A stretch of DNA of 64,000 nt. Origin: Geosiphon pyriformis (taxonomy: Eukaryota; Glomeromycota; Glomeromycetes; Archaeosporales; Geosiphonaceae). The stretch's first letter is position 1. Every line of letters starts with the position of its first letter. Positions 45,219 through 56,879 of the stretch are shown piece after piece. Where the stretch lies: NCBI GenBank assembly GCA_016748015.1, contig JAAOMT010000681.1, forward strand, positions 122,069 to 186,068. Direction: 5' to 3'. The notes beneath the pieces were generated by a model. The model had not been told where the DNA came from, searched no databases, and was given only the letters and a program-made list of their open reading frames with translations. Made by a program: the position numbers and the translations under genes.

Positions 45219-45743
45219 ATGAAAAACTTTCAAATCTTGCTCGTATCAGTATTTGCAATTATTTTTGCCATCTTTGTCTCCACTTCTTCTGCTAGTAAGT
45301 TTTAAATTTATACAGTTTATCATCTCGCAACAATTAATTGATAATATAAATTAATTAAATTAATTCCAACACTTTATCACTCTCTCTTAACTCTTAACTC
45401 TGTTCTTTTTTAAACAGGTCCTACATGTCAAAACACTGTACAATGTTTTGCTTATCCTTCGTGTGCCTCTCACCAGTGCCCCTATGGCTGTAAATGTATA
45501 GTTATTGAACCCTCATGCGGTAGTTGTGGTGAGGCTAAATGTGTTCCTTTAGGTATTTGATAAAAATATTTTATTTTTAAAACATCTTGAGAATTATATA
45601 GTCATTAATTAAAAGGATTTGAATTCTCTTATGAACTTAAATTAATAGGTTACGGAGGAGGGTGGTCATATGGAAAGGGTAAAGATTACGGTTACGGTTG
45701 GCAAACCAATAATTCATGTGATAACCAGAGTGTCCTTTACTAA
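45219..45743 (+). CDS. Small secreted cysteine-rich protein 2
   Basis: Three exons, 45219-45294, 45418-45552 and 45649-45743, with GT-AG introns, both in phase 1. The product is 101 residues. A clear signal peptide opens it (KNFQILLVSVFAIIFAIFVS, then TSSA as cleavage region). Exon 2 carries nine Cys, spaced C-x5-C-x5-C-x4-C-x3-C-x1-C-x6-C-x2-C-x4-C, the same framework as its neighbour plus one extra Cys. Exon 3 is Gly/Tyr-rich (GYGGGWSYGKGKDYGYGW) and ends in a Cys-containing tail. The frame is intact. The Gly/aromatic tail could bind polysaccharide or form disordered linkers, which is inference. A candidate symbiotic effector of unknown role. Confidence 0.85.
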
Positions 45744-45744
45744 G

Positions 45745-46850
45745 GATTTAAATATTGAATTAACAAATTGCTAGATTTTTTTACATTGATTCTCAACGGT
45801 GTTTTAAAAATTTCGAATAGTAGTTTTTTTGTTTACTTGTTTAGTTGTTTCACGTTTTGTATCTTGTGATATTAGGAAAGATAAATTTTTGAATTCTCAG
45901 ATGTCGAGGGAATAAAAATATATTATCCTAACGAAGGAACGAAGTGAAAATTCCCCCCGAATAGCTTTAAGAAGACATTTTTGTACTCCTTAATTACGCA
46001 ATATTTCTAATAAGAAAAACTTTGTAGTTTCAACAATAAAGAAAAACTTTTTTTCATATAAAGAGACAATTTAATTAATTAAAGAGAATATGACTCGAAG
46101 AGTACATTGATCATTTGAGTGCATTTCTTTGTTAAAAAAACAAAATACACCCCGCGTTCACTTTTATTTATTATGGTACTATGCCAAATTTGATACATGT
46201 ACTTGATCGACTCTTACCGCTGCTTCCATATTGTGATTGGGGTTTCACAGGGTTAGAGATACTGCCCATGATTAGAACGTGAAAATTTTGACTAGACTAA
46301 ATAAGACAATAAATTTCTCATCGCCTCACACAATACTAGTTTTTGAAATTTTGATTAGTCACGATCAGATATAAAATTAATGACTTTCTAGCTTCTTTCG
46401 AATAAAAGGAAGTTGCTTGATCAAATTTAACATAGCTACTACTTGCAGCTTCAAAAAGATCCTCTGCTTATTTCAACTAGGCTTAGACCATAAGAATGGA
46501 GTAAGTTTTAAGAAAATTAATTTTTGTTTCCCTATTTTTCTATGATGCTTTCTCAACCTCCAATTGTTTTGACTTGATCTTGCAAGATCATTAATGAAAA
46601 TACATGACTATTCTGAAGAAATTCGATTTTTCTTTTCATAATTAATTTTTTACAAGCGATTCATAATTATTAACTCCCCGAAATTATACCAATTACCTTT
46701 TTTTTTACACGTTTAGAATGATTTTCTAGGTCAATTTGAACTTGCAATTGATTTAATGTTTCTTATTCTTATTCTATCTCATAAAGGCAACAGTTATATT
46801 TCAAATTTTTAAGATAGAAGAAGTTTACTTGATGATCGCATAATAACATG
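45745..46850. other. Intergenic region within the secreted-protein cluster
   Basis: No coding frame recognised on either strand. It contains an AATAAA-type site at 45912 after small secreted protein 2. The minus-strand gene at 46.9 kb converges on this space. Confidence 0.5.
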
Positions 46851-46856
46851 AATTTA

Positions 46857-46888
46857 CTGATTTAGTTCATATATAGCTCCTCTTAATT

Positions 46889-46919
<31 letters not shown>

Positions 46920-47150
46920 ACGGCCCCTAACACCCTTGTCTCGTCCTCTACCCCTTCTTCTCCCATTCGAATTAACCCGGCCAAGGTTACCTTCATCTTC
47001 ATCCTCCGGATCTATACACTCATAGCTTCCACAATCATAACACGTTTTTGCAATATCTACGCAAATTAGGGATGAAGAACACGGGTTAGATAAACAGTGG
47101 TCAATTGTTGGGCATACGGTGCACACGGCTATTTAGGGGTAGTTTAGAGA
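46857..47150 (-). pseudogene. Small secreted cysteine-rich protein 3, exon 2 and tail (first exon not found)
   Basis: On the minus strand, after an acceptor ctaaatag at about 47133, the frame reads VCTVCPTIDHCLSNPC, SSSLICVDIAKTC, YDCGSYECIDPEDED. The Cys spacing C-x2-C-x5-C-x4-C-x5-C-x6-C-x2-C-x4-C matches protein 2 almost exactly. The exon begins in the same phase as the other two genes, and a GTAACC donor follows DEDEG in phase 1. If that donor is not used, the frame continues into GRRRGRGRDKGVRGRG and poly-Gly encoded by the 30-base C run, ending at 46857. No start codon with a signal peptide could be joined upstream, so the gene may be broken or its first exon is distant. Confidence 0.55.
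46890..46919. repeat. Poly-C homopolymer of 30 bases
   Basis: Thirty consecutive C on the plus strand (G on the coding minus strand) in a window where C is otherwise rare. The length is likely to vary between reads and strains. Confidence 0.9.
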
Positions 47151-47159
47151 AAAGCAAGA

Positions 47160-47550
47160 AACAAAAAATTTAAACGCGAATTACAGCAAATCCTCTTATC
47201 GAGAATTTTATTCAATGAATAGATTTTAATCTAGCTCAGAAGTTGGATGGCTGTTGCAGGCCAGGAAAATACAGAGAAAACGAAAAGATTTTGAAAAGGA
47301 AGCTAAGCGTGATTTCATAAAATCCGCACATTTTTCCAGAGAATTTCTTGCGTTTCAAGTTTCAAAGGAACACTGATTAATATCGTAAAGGTGGAACTAT
47401 CTTAAATATAAGTTTGTCTTTGTTTGATGGTACATTTCTTTTGACCAAAGGATTTAGGGACTACTTAAGTCAAAACACGAAGTACAACCTAATTATTTCT
47501 CGCTGAATTACATATAGAAATTATTAACATATTATATAATTCACACATCT
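47160..47550. other. Intergenic sequence, no gene assigned
   Basis: Normal composition with CpG. A minus-strand ATG at 47320-47318 gives a leader-like peptide, MKSRLASFSKSFRFLCIFLA, that reaches a stop before any splice donor. It could be the remains of the missing first exon of the third secreted-protein gene. Confidence 0.25.
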
Positions 47551-47554
47551 AATA

Positions 47555-47628
47555 TACCGTAAAATCCCGAAAATAAGCAACCCCTCACATTATCTACTTT
47601 GGACCGAATTCCAAAGGACTTTACGGTA
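47555..47628. mobile_element. 74-bp MITE-like palindromic element
   Basis: taccgtaaaatcc at 47555-47567 is inverted at 47616-47628 (ggactttacggta) with a single mismatch, and TA dinucleotides lie at both edges. The short interior has no coding capacity. Size, terminal inverted repeats and TA borders fit a Tc1/mariner-type MITE. Confidence 0.55.
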
Positions 47629-47639
47629 CATAATTTTTA

Positions 47640-48830
47640 AGCTTGAATCATTAAAGAAAGTTATCTTTTTCGGGAATGTTGAGTTTGAATTCAACCCAAA
47701 TAGAGGCACAAAAAAGTTCAAATTCTCATTCTTTAAAATGAAAATTCATTCATTTAATCATTGTCGTTCTTATGTTTCTTTCGTATCCCGATAGCGTTGT
47801 TTAATTTGCGCATCGTTCTGTTTAGAAAATTAAACAATAAAAATACCCACCATCAATTACCACGATAACGCCTACTTCAGGAATCCCAGCACCAACAACA
47901 AGCTTTTAATATTAAAAGATCCTTGCAGAATGATTCCCAACATACAAGAAAATGCATCTTGATTACTTAACGGTAAGTATAAGCAATACGGGGTTTTTGC
48001 CTAATTGAGAATAAGCTCAATTTCCATGACAGGGAATGTTCAATCCTCTTTTGAGCCAAACCTCAAGCGGTCATGAAAAGCAAGGGCAACTATGAGCTGC
48101 CTGGTTGTTTGCTATACTAGCCTTTATTGACTCTTGTCATTAACAAGTATTCGTTTGGTATGGAAGATGAATTCGGAAATCTGTGCACGCTCAACTGAAG
48201 TCACGGATCGTAAAAATCCACACTGCTTTTGGATCTTGTGCAAAAAAGAATTATATGAAGCTAATTGATTCATCAGAATTGTCATTATATTTTGGGATAA
48301 TTGGCACCTTAAAAAAATTTTTTTTAATTTTCCCTGACACCACGTGTCAAATAAGATCCCCATTATTCGATTAATAAATGTTCACTAAATCGTATTGAAA
48401 ATGGTTAACTCTTTTTTCAATCAAACAAATCAGACGGGTTTAAATTGTATTACACGACGCCCAAATCTTACATTTCATTGAGCAGGTCGATCTAGTCTCG
48501 TAACACTTGAGATTTTCAGCCATTCTGATTTCGGAAAATATGATCAATATTGATTTCTTATACCTGAAATGATTTGTTTATTTTGGGTTGGTTGCACTAG
48601 CATAAAACTTACATTCTAATTTGAGAATTAAAAGCTTTAAATATAGCGCCTAAATCTTAAAAGATTGTATCAATTAAGAATTTCAGAATGGAGGATATTT
48701 TTATCATTGATTTGCTGCTTTAGATTTTCGGTAACACATTGATGGAAAAGACGATAAAAAGCTTTGATTTTTAATTAAAAATTAAATTTATTCCAAAAAG
48801 AATTTTCTTGGAGCAGATTTCATGCCCTCA
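47640..48830. other. Interval with unassigned frames
   Basis: Composition is fairly normal to about 48500. A minus-strand frame at 48124-48363 (79 codons, RAQISEFIFHTKRILVND near its end) overlaps a plus-strand frame at 48183-48374. Neither shows a motif I know, and no signal favours one strand. Possibly a repeat. Confidence 0.3.
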
Positions 48831-51800
48831 AGAATTAAGCGCTAAATAATAATGGTTAGATAAGCATAAAGCAACCGATATACTTTTATTTAATTCCAAA
48901 AAATCCAAAAACAAATAAACATCTTTGCCAAGTTGCTTTAACAAACAAATGTGATATTTTTTTATTTTTAAAACCTAAGTAGTAGTTTGGCTATTTTATT
49001 AATTCAATTTTGAACAGTCAATAATCTAAAAATATTATTGCTAAACATTTTTAAAACAATTGAAAAAAGTCAAACACATTTTTAACTTAACAAATGATCA
49101 ATTTTTATAGAAATATTAAAAATCAAGATTTACATAATAATTGATAAGAATTATTTTAATAGTAATGTTAAAAAATTAAAAATAAACAAGCTGTTTATTA
49201 TCTTTACTGATGGTAACAGATTTCTGGATAATATTTGAATTAATAAACAACTTATTTGCTATTAATAAACAAATTTTTCATTAAAGCCCAAAAAAGGCTA
49301 TCAATAACATAGTTTTGGTGCCTTATTTTTTCAACAATAAATGCAAAATCCACTCTATTGATTATAGAAACTTGATGTTGATTAGCTTAATACCAAATAA
49401 ATAAATTAACTAAAGCTCAATTTTAATGTCTGTAAAAAAATCGATTGCTATTAACAAATAAAATATTAAATTATTTTAGTTTTTAACCATGTTACAAAAT
49501 ATAATAATTCATTAAAAAAACAATGCTAAAAATATATAATTTGAAGTACTAGCTTCAATAATATATGATTTTTAAAATTCCAAAACATTTAAAATATTAT
49601 ATTTTGTTTTTTTAAGTTTTTGCAAAAAACCACTTTAAAACAAACAAAATATGAGTATTAAAATGTTAATTTTGGTATAAATCTATAAAGATGTTAACCA
49701 ATATAAAAAATTCGATAATCAAAAATTTAATTCATACATGTTTTATTTTTTAACAAATAAAATAATTGCTTTAATAAAAATTTAAAATGTTGAAGAAAAT
49801 TTAAATTATTAATTTATCGGAAAACTGTCAATTTCATTAAAAATTCATAAATTGGTTTATTTGATCAATATAACAATTATGTAATTGATAGTTAAGCAGA
49901 ATATTTGCTTTTTTATTAAACCTTTGTATTTAGGTAAAAATAGTATTAATTTTGATCTTAAATGAATAATTGGTAATATATAAATATCGAATTTTGCTTA
50001 AAAATTCAAAAAAATAGAAGCTTTTTTTAATGAATGTAACTTAATTAATTGTTTTTAAGAAATATAATTATAATTAATTTTGAATTACGATATTTTTTGT
50101 TAACTAATAAATGAATTCCAAAATAACTGTTTAAGTAAATTAATAATTAGCTTTTCTTGATCATTTTCAATTTGACTTTGCAAAAAAGTAACTTTACAAC
50201 TGATTGTTTTAAATACAATATTTTTTTAAAAAACTGATTGAATTTTAAATTTACAAATTTTATTAATTAAGAAAATACAATTTTCTTGTATAAATATGAA
50301 TAAGCTGAAGTTTCAATATTTAAAATCCTAAATTAGAAATTGAATTTAATGTTTTTGAATAAAAGTTTATTAATATTGTAAATAAATTTCATATTTTTAA
50401 GCTAATTTTCATTTGTCAAAAAACTTTTTTAAACTAATTGCATTTATTGTTAAAATTAGTTTTTAATTCAAATTGTTTTATACAAATTTAATATTTGATT
50501 TTTTTTCGTTTTTTTGTTTAATTAAAAATTAAAATTAAAATTTATTCAATTTTACAAATTTACAAATTTAAAAGCAAACTTTTGATTATTGTTTAAGTCT
50601 GAAAATAAAACAAGTAACACCAAGTTTGATAAAAAATGTTTTTGAATTAAATTATTTTTTTAAAATTTTCATTTAAATAAAAAACAACGATGCAAAAAGA
50701 ATGATCTATTTATTTATATTATAAAGAATTTTTTGAAAATAAAAAATTTGATCACTAGTTTTGAATTCATTTGCAGTATTAATAGAACTTAAGTCAAAAA
50801 CATTATTCGATTCAACTTTATATTGTTGTTCTTTGAATTTTAAGTTTTAGCTTGTTTTATGAATCCACATTTGGATAATGATATCTTCTTTAGCAAACTT
50901 AAAATTAAAGTAATTAAAAAAAATATTGTATTTGGAACAATGCTGTATAAAATCAATTTTTAAACATTCAAATTGAAAATTATAAAAAAAATGGTTAAAA
51001 CTATTATCAAAATTTTTAGATACTTTGTTATTTAATTTTTTTTGATTGATTACAACAAATTTTATTATAATGTAATTCTTTACATTCAAAATTAGATTCC
51101 CTGACTATGTTTTTGATAATTTTGAATAGAAAATCTTTAAAAAAACCAAAATCATTTCTATAGCATATACTAATAAAAACATTGATAAAAGAATTAATTT
51201 GATTTTTAAATTTTGTAAAAGAAATAAATATTTGTTTTAAAAATTTTTTGTTGAAACCTAATAGAGAAAATAATGTCAATATCATTTAAAAAAAAATTTA
51301 TTTAAAAAAACATTGACAATTGAAAATAATATTGCTAAGAATAATTTTTACAAATAATAATAATTATTGATAATGTATTTATAATTATAATGTCCAATAA
51401 CTTTAAAATTAGATGTAATCTCTATTATTTAATAAATTTCTGTTTTTAATAGACAAGCTATGGATATATTAAACTTTCTGTGTGAATCAAAGTAAAGATG
51501 AATTTATTCAAATGATAATTTTTCAAATAAATTAAATTAGAGCTTAGCTTAAATTTAAATGAACGGATTGGTTTCTAACAAATTAATCAAAACTGAATTA
51601 AAAATGTTATTTTTTCCAAAATATTCTAATAAAAAATTTAAATAAATAGTGTAAATTTTTCTTTGGATTTTTCGACTTTTTTAAATAAGCTATTAAAATT
51701 TTGTTTTTTATAAAATATTGTTTTGATTAGTTAAAAAATTATTATTTTATAAAAACAGCATTGTAAATATTTCAAATAATTTTTAATATTATTATAAGCT

Positions 51801-54120
51801 TCTGAACTCATGATTAATGTATAAGCTAGATATAAATAAACTTGTCTTATTTTAAAAAGACTATTAATATTTTCATAAAGTATTTCTGATTTCAAATAAA
51901 CAAAATAATTGTAATTAATAAGATTTATTTTATATCAAACTTTCTAAATAAAATTTTGCTGTATTATATTGATATCTTCTTAAGTACATACTTTATCTGT
52001 GCATACTCTTTTTATAAACTGGTCTCAAATTAGGAACTTAGAATCAAATGAACATCTTTTATATTTTACATATGCAAATAATTTTGAGTTTCAACTATAT
52101 GAAAATGCTCTTTATAAATTTATGCACATGACAATTGTATATTAATAACAAATTAAAAGTTTCTGATTGTTTATTAGATAATAATAATATAATATTAGAT
52201 CTAGTTTTGATTGGCTTGGTAATTAGTTACGTATAAAAAATGCAACAGTTTATATTTACTATGAAACAATATTTATTTTATTATTGGCTATGCTTTAAAT
52301 ACATATTCTTTTTAAGTACATAAATAGAGTTGGTTTTAAAAGCATGTACTTATAAAGATATTGTAATAACCGTTTAAAATTAATATTGTTTGAATTTTTT
52401 TTCTAAATACTATTGCAGTTTTTAATTTAGTGGCTGAGTTTTTTTAACAAATTTGTGTATTCTTATAAACAATTATTTTTTTAATTATAATTTAATTAAA
52501 ATAAAATAAAATAAAATAACACCAAATATTTAATAAAAACAAATAGAATTTTTTTCAACATTTAAATAAAACAATTGTTACTTTGGTTTTAAGAGTTTTA
52601 AAAACAGTTTGTTGTTTTACAATCTATTTACATTTTAAATTTTTTTTATAAAACTTTTATAATAAAAAACTAAATATAAACCATTTTTAATTTTATCTTA
52701 AAAAATAATATGGTTTAAAAAATGCAAAGCTTTTTTTATCAAAGTAATTTGAATTTTAAAATTATTATTATCTTAAACAAAAATGTAATCATATTTAGAT
52801 ATTAGCTGTTTAAGTTGTTTTTCTTAGCTTTTTCTATATTAATTTAAAATAATTTTTAAATATAAAAAATAGCTAATAATTCTTTAAAAACCATTATATA
52901 AATAATTTTAGGATTTATATTTATTGAATAAATGAATAGAATAATTTAAGAAATATTAAATATTATTCCAACTAATTTGTTTATTTAAATTAAAATTTAA
53001 TTCATAGTAAGAAATTTGAAACAAATATGGGCTTTTTGATATGCTTTTAAAAATAAATTTGTGACTGTTTATAATAACTTAAATATTTGATATATTTTAT
53101 TTTAATAATAAAAATGTTGTTAATTGGATTGTAGAATGACATGTAAGACCAAATTATTGGTTTTACATTTTTGAATTAAGAATACTTATTGGTAATTAAT
53201 ATTTTGTATTATTTTCAATTTCTTCAACTGAATTTCCTTTGATAAAACTAAAATTTTTTAGAATAATAAATGTATTTTTTAATATTTATTTTGTTTTATA
53301 AATATTAACATCTATTTATCAAATTTATTTAATGGAAAAAGTAAATAGCTATATTGTGTAAAAAAATATTTAATTTTTTGACTTTGTATAATTCAATTGT
53401 TACTTCTATCTGACAAATTAATAGTTAGCTATATGTTAAACAAACGTGTCTTGAGCTTTTTTAATTAATAAATCGTGAAATCCAAGATTTTCAATTTTTT
53501 AATTTCGAAAAGATTGAATAAGTTTTATTTTTGTTCATAAATAATTTTATATTAAAGAGTTAATTTCAGCATGATTAAAACAAATTAAGATATTTTAGAG
53601 CTTGTTTTTTATTTTTAAAACAAGTGATCATAAAAATTTAAAATGACTTTTTATTTCCAGTAAATTAAAAAAGACTAAATCTGATTTTCTGACCGTTGCA
53701 AACTACTTTTAATTTTAATAAAAGCCTAAAGTTTAAAATTAATTATATATGAGTAATATTCTTAATTAACTTAAATTTGACATAATTATTGCCTAAAAAG
53801 TTATTTGAGTTTTTGAAGCACATTTTATTTATAGAGGAAATTCTTTATAGGCAAGGGGATGGTAATTATAATATAATAAAATTATAGTTCACTGTAGGAA
53901 CATTTCTTTAGTTTAACTTCACAAATTTTGCAATCTTGATATCAAGATTTTTAATATGATTATATATATAATCTTTTAAAACCTTGGATAAAGATCTTAA
54001 ATAATCTTAAAATAAATAAAGAAATCTGTTTGGAATACAAAATAAATTTATAAAAAAGTTAAGTAATCAAATATTGAAAATATAACAATTTTGTTTAAAC
54101 AATCATCGATCGCAATGACA
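48830..54120. other. AT-rich interval with decayed coding traces
   Basis: About 5.3 kb of AT-rich, CpG-poor DNA. Minus-strand frames at 50847-51089 and 51028-51285 (for example RNDFGFFKDFLFKIIKNIV) and a readable minus-strand patch near 49400-49250 (FAFIVEKIRHQNYVIDSLFW) suggest an old minus-strand transposon reduced by stops. I could not assign a family. Confidence 0.35.
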
Positions 54121-54165
54121 ATATTTTGAATGTTCTTTGCTTGAAAAGTTTTTCTGATTAACCAA

Positions 54166-54426
54166 ATGTCTCAACGGCTAATATTGAAAGAAGTGAAATC
54201 TTGGGATTTGGAAATTATAGTTAAATTTTTTAGTTGCTATTTGGATAGCATTAAAGAAAATTTAGTGTCAGCCAGGAACTCAACATCAGATTTTTTTGAA
54301 TCAAATTTGCTTAAGCAATCACAATTTTCTTTTTTAATTGATTACTCAGGTTTAAAGTCACTAAATTATCTGTATACTGTTATGATTAGACTAACCCGCC
54401 TTTTTACTTTTAACACACTACTTTAA
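54166..54426 (+). other. Unidentified frame, probably transposon-derived
   Basis: An 86-codon plus-strand frame (RNSTSDFFESNLLKQSQFSF, then LIDYSGLKSLNYLYTVMIRL) continues past its stop for about 150 bases with further readable residues (HKIIRGVRL). Stops at likely Gln sites resemble the decay seen in the LINEs. Family unknown. Confidence 0.3.
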
Positions 54427-54765
54427 AAAGCTTTTTTACATAGGTTGTTATTGTAATTATCAAACCAATCAATTTTCTGAACTTGCAAATGTTTAAATTA
54501 TAAGATTATTATACATAAAATAATAAGAGGGGTTAGATTATAAATTACTCAACTTATCACAAACTGGAATTCCTAAAGGTATCACTCCTGACACTTTTTT
54601 TTTTATGAAGCAATAGTTGCTGGCAGTGCGAAGCTTGTATTTATTTGGAAAGCTTTATTCTTTCAAAAATTCAGAAAACTTGTTACAATGCTAAATTTAA
54701 ATAATACCAAAGATGCTAAAGCTACCTAAAATACTAATAAAAGCCTTGTGGAAAAATATTTGCTT

Positions 54766-56873
54766 TTAACTTTGGTCTTGGACAATTTTGCTTAGTAACA
54801 TAGCCTCGGTTTCGGGATGCCTCGGAATGACTCGGACTTTAAAAGGATTAGGAAAGACCTAGGAGAAGTGGTTAAATCAATAGGGATAGATTTCCCAGTT
54901 GCATCTTGATTTGGATTTTCGAATTTGAAAGCCCAAAGTAATGTACTCGAGAGATAAAGTAGTTCGACTTCAGCCTATTTGAGGTTTTTTTTAAAAAAGA
55001 AAAATTAGATCTTTGTTGATCTCTTTTGAAAGATATTATAATATACATTCTAACTTACTAAATAAATTCCTACACATAATCGTCTCCCCGCCGAAAATGT
55101 ATAATGATCCCGATTTTGATAGGAACCTTTTGCCGAAATGGCGAAAACTTCTTTTGAATTCATAAATCGATCTGGATTGAAAATATTGGGGTTTTCGTAC
55201 CGATTCTTGTCAGAGTTCAAGGCATAAATATTGGAAAAAATTGTTGAATTTTTTGGAATTTGATAACCCATATATGTATCATCTTGTTTAAGATATCTAA
55301 AGGCCATTGGGGCCTGGATAAACAGAGAAATCATTCATGAGTTTTTGAAAAAGCAAAAATTTAGTAATATCGAAAAAAAATATAAACCGAAGGAGCCCAA
55401 CGAAGAGTTTCTTTAATAAGCGATTGGATATATAGAAGGGAACTAAAGTCGGAAGTAGTTGGCAAACGTTCATGCCCAACTACTCTATTTAATTCTTCAT
55501 GAGCTTTTTGCTGAAATTCTGGATTATTGGCCAAAATTGCAATAAGCCAATGTATAGTAGTTGCCACGGTTTCCTATTTTTTATGTATAAAAAAATGATG
55601 TTAAAAGGTCAATATTTTTTAGAAAAGCAATTAGATTAATATAATTTATAATTTATAACGTACTGTTCCTGCCAATAAAAAATCTTCACACATTTTAATT
55701 ACATCTATTTCATCAATTAACCCTTCATCCTGCTTCTTCAAAAGATCTTGAGCAACAGATGGTTTCTTTTCTGAATCATTTTTTACACTTTTTAACAAGC
55801 CTCGCGTTACTGCTTCCCATTCTTCACGTAATCGAAGAACTTTTGTACGCTCACTTCGGAAGGGAGGAAACCAATATAAAATTGGGTACTGATTTGGAAC
55901 CATATTTTTAACTTGCAACCGTTCAACGTATGTTGTAAAGAATTGATCTAACTTTATATAAAGGGAATCTTCAAAATTTTTTAATTTAATTGCAAAAAAA
56001 ATATTAATCATAATATTAAATGATGTGAAACGGAGGTAGTTTGTAAAATCGATTCCTTCTGATTCATTAGCATCCTTTAAAACCTTGAAAATTAGGTCGT
56101 GGGTGCATTCTGCTATATGGCTAGAGTAAGATTCGACTTTTCGTTGATTTAAAATACCGTGTGCTTTTGAAGGTTAAAATTAAATAGGAACTCAGAAAAA
56201 TATTATTAAAAAAAAAATCAAATCAAAAGCAAAGATTTGTTTTTTAACCTAATGGCGTTATTTTTCTATACCATTCATTATATGGTGAAAAAAAGAAACT
56301 TTTGTTGCGTCCCGCAAGGTTTAACATCAAATGATTATATGGACGTGAAGAATAAATCGCACTTCCTAAACATTGATAAAATGATAAAATGATTAATTTG
56401 GAAATAATTATAAACTCTTTGATAATAATAAAAAAGAAGAGTCACGTTTTTGAAGAAGTTCGTCAACGACTTTAGGATGGTTAAGATAATCCAACGCATA
56501 GGACCAACATGGATCATATAAATTTCACCACACGTTTCACTCCATTCAGCATACCTATAAAGAATCAATGTATATTGACAAAATGAGTGATTTCAACATG
56601 TACAGTAATTCTAATAAATATGAAATTAAAAAATGATTCAAACTTTTTATGCATTTCCCTTTGCAGCGAAAAAAGATGTCCTAATCAAATTTCACTCAAG
56701 TCAAAAATTTGGATTTTTTTGTAAAGAAAATAAATCAAAATTTTACCAAAAATTGGAATACCGCCTGGCGGTACAGGCAATTGCTTTCCAACATTGATTT
56801 TTGAATTCGAAAATACGATTTTTTTATAAAAGTAAAATGCGGCAATTAAGGCAATGATGTATAAGAAAGCCAT
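54766..56873 (-). pseudogene. Cytochrome P450 monooxygenase, eight exons, two frameshifts
   Basis: Minus-strand exons: 56873-56747, 56680-56644, 56554-56416, 56365-56249, 56163-55664, 55573-55388, 55313-55059, 54974-54766. All borders are GT-AG and, apart from the indels, in phase. The N-terminus is a membrane anchor (FLYIIALIAAFYFY) followed by PVPPGGIPIFG. Later come AGTETVATT (I-helix oxygen-binding motif), KETLRW (ExxR), NPDRFMN (PERF region) and FSAGRRLCVGI with the heme-ligand Cys. The ER membrane would be its site. Substrate is unknown. One base is missing in exon 3 near 56481 (exon length and phase disagree by one) and one in exon 8 near 54847 (before PFKVRVIPRHPE). All key motifs are intact, so it is a very young pseudogene or carries sequence errors. 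Confidence 0.85.
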
Positions 56874-56879
56874 AGTAAC

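Noticed and set aside
47318-47320. Start of the missing first exon for the third secreted-protein gene (MKSRLASFSKSFRFLC...).
   Set aside because: The frame stops before any donor site, so it cannot be joined to the Cys exon as the sequence stands.
54166-54426. Host gene of 86 codons.
   Set aside because: Readable residues continue past several stops into AT-rich sequence, which fits a decayed transposon better than a gene.
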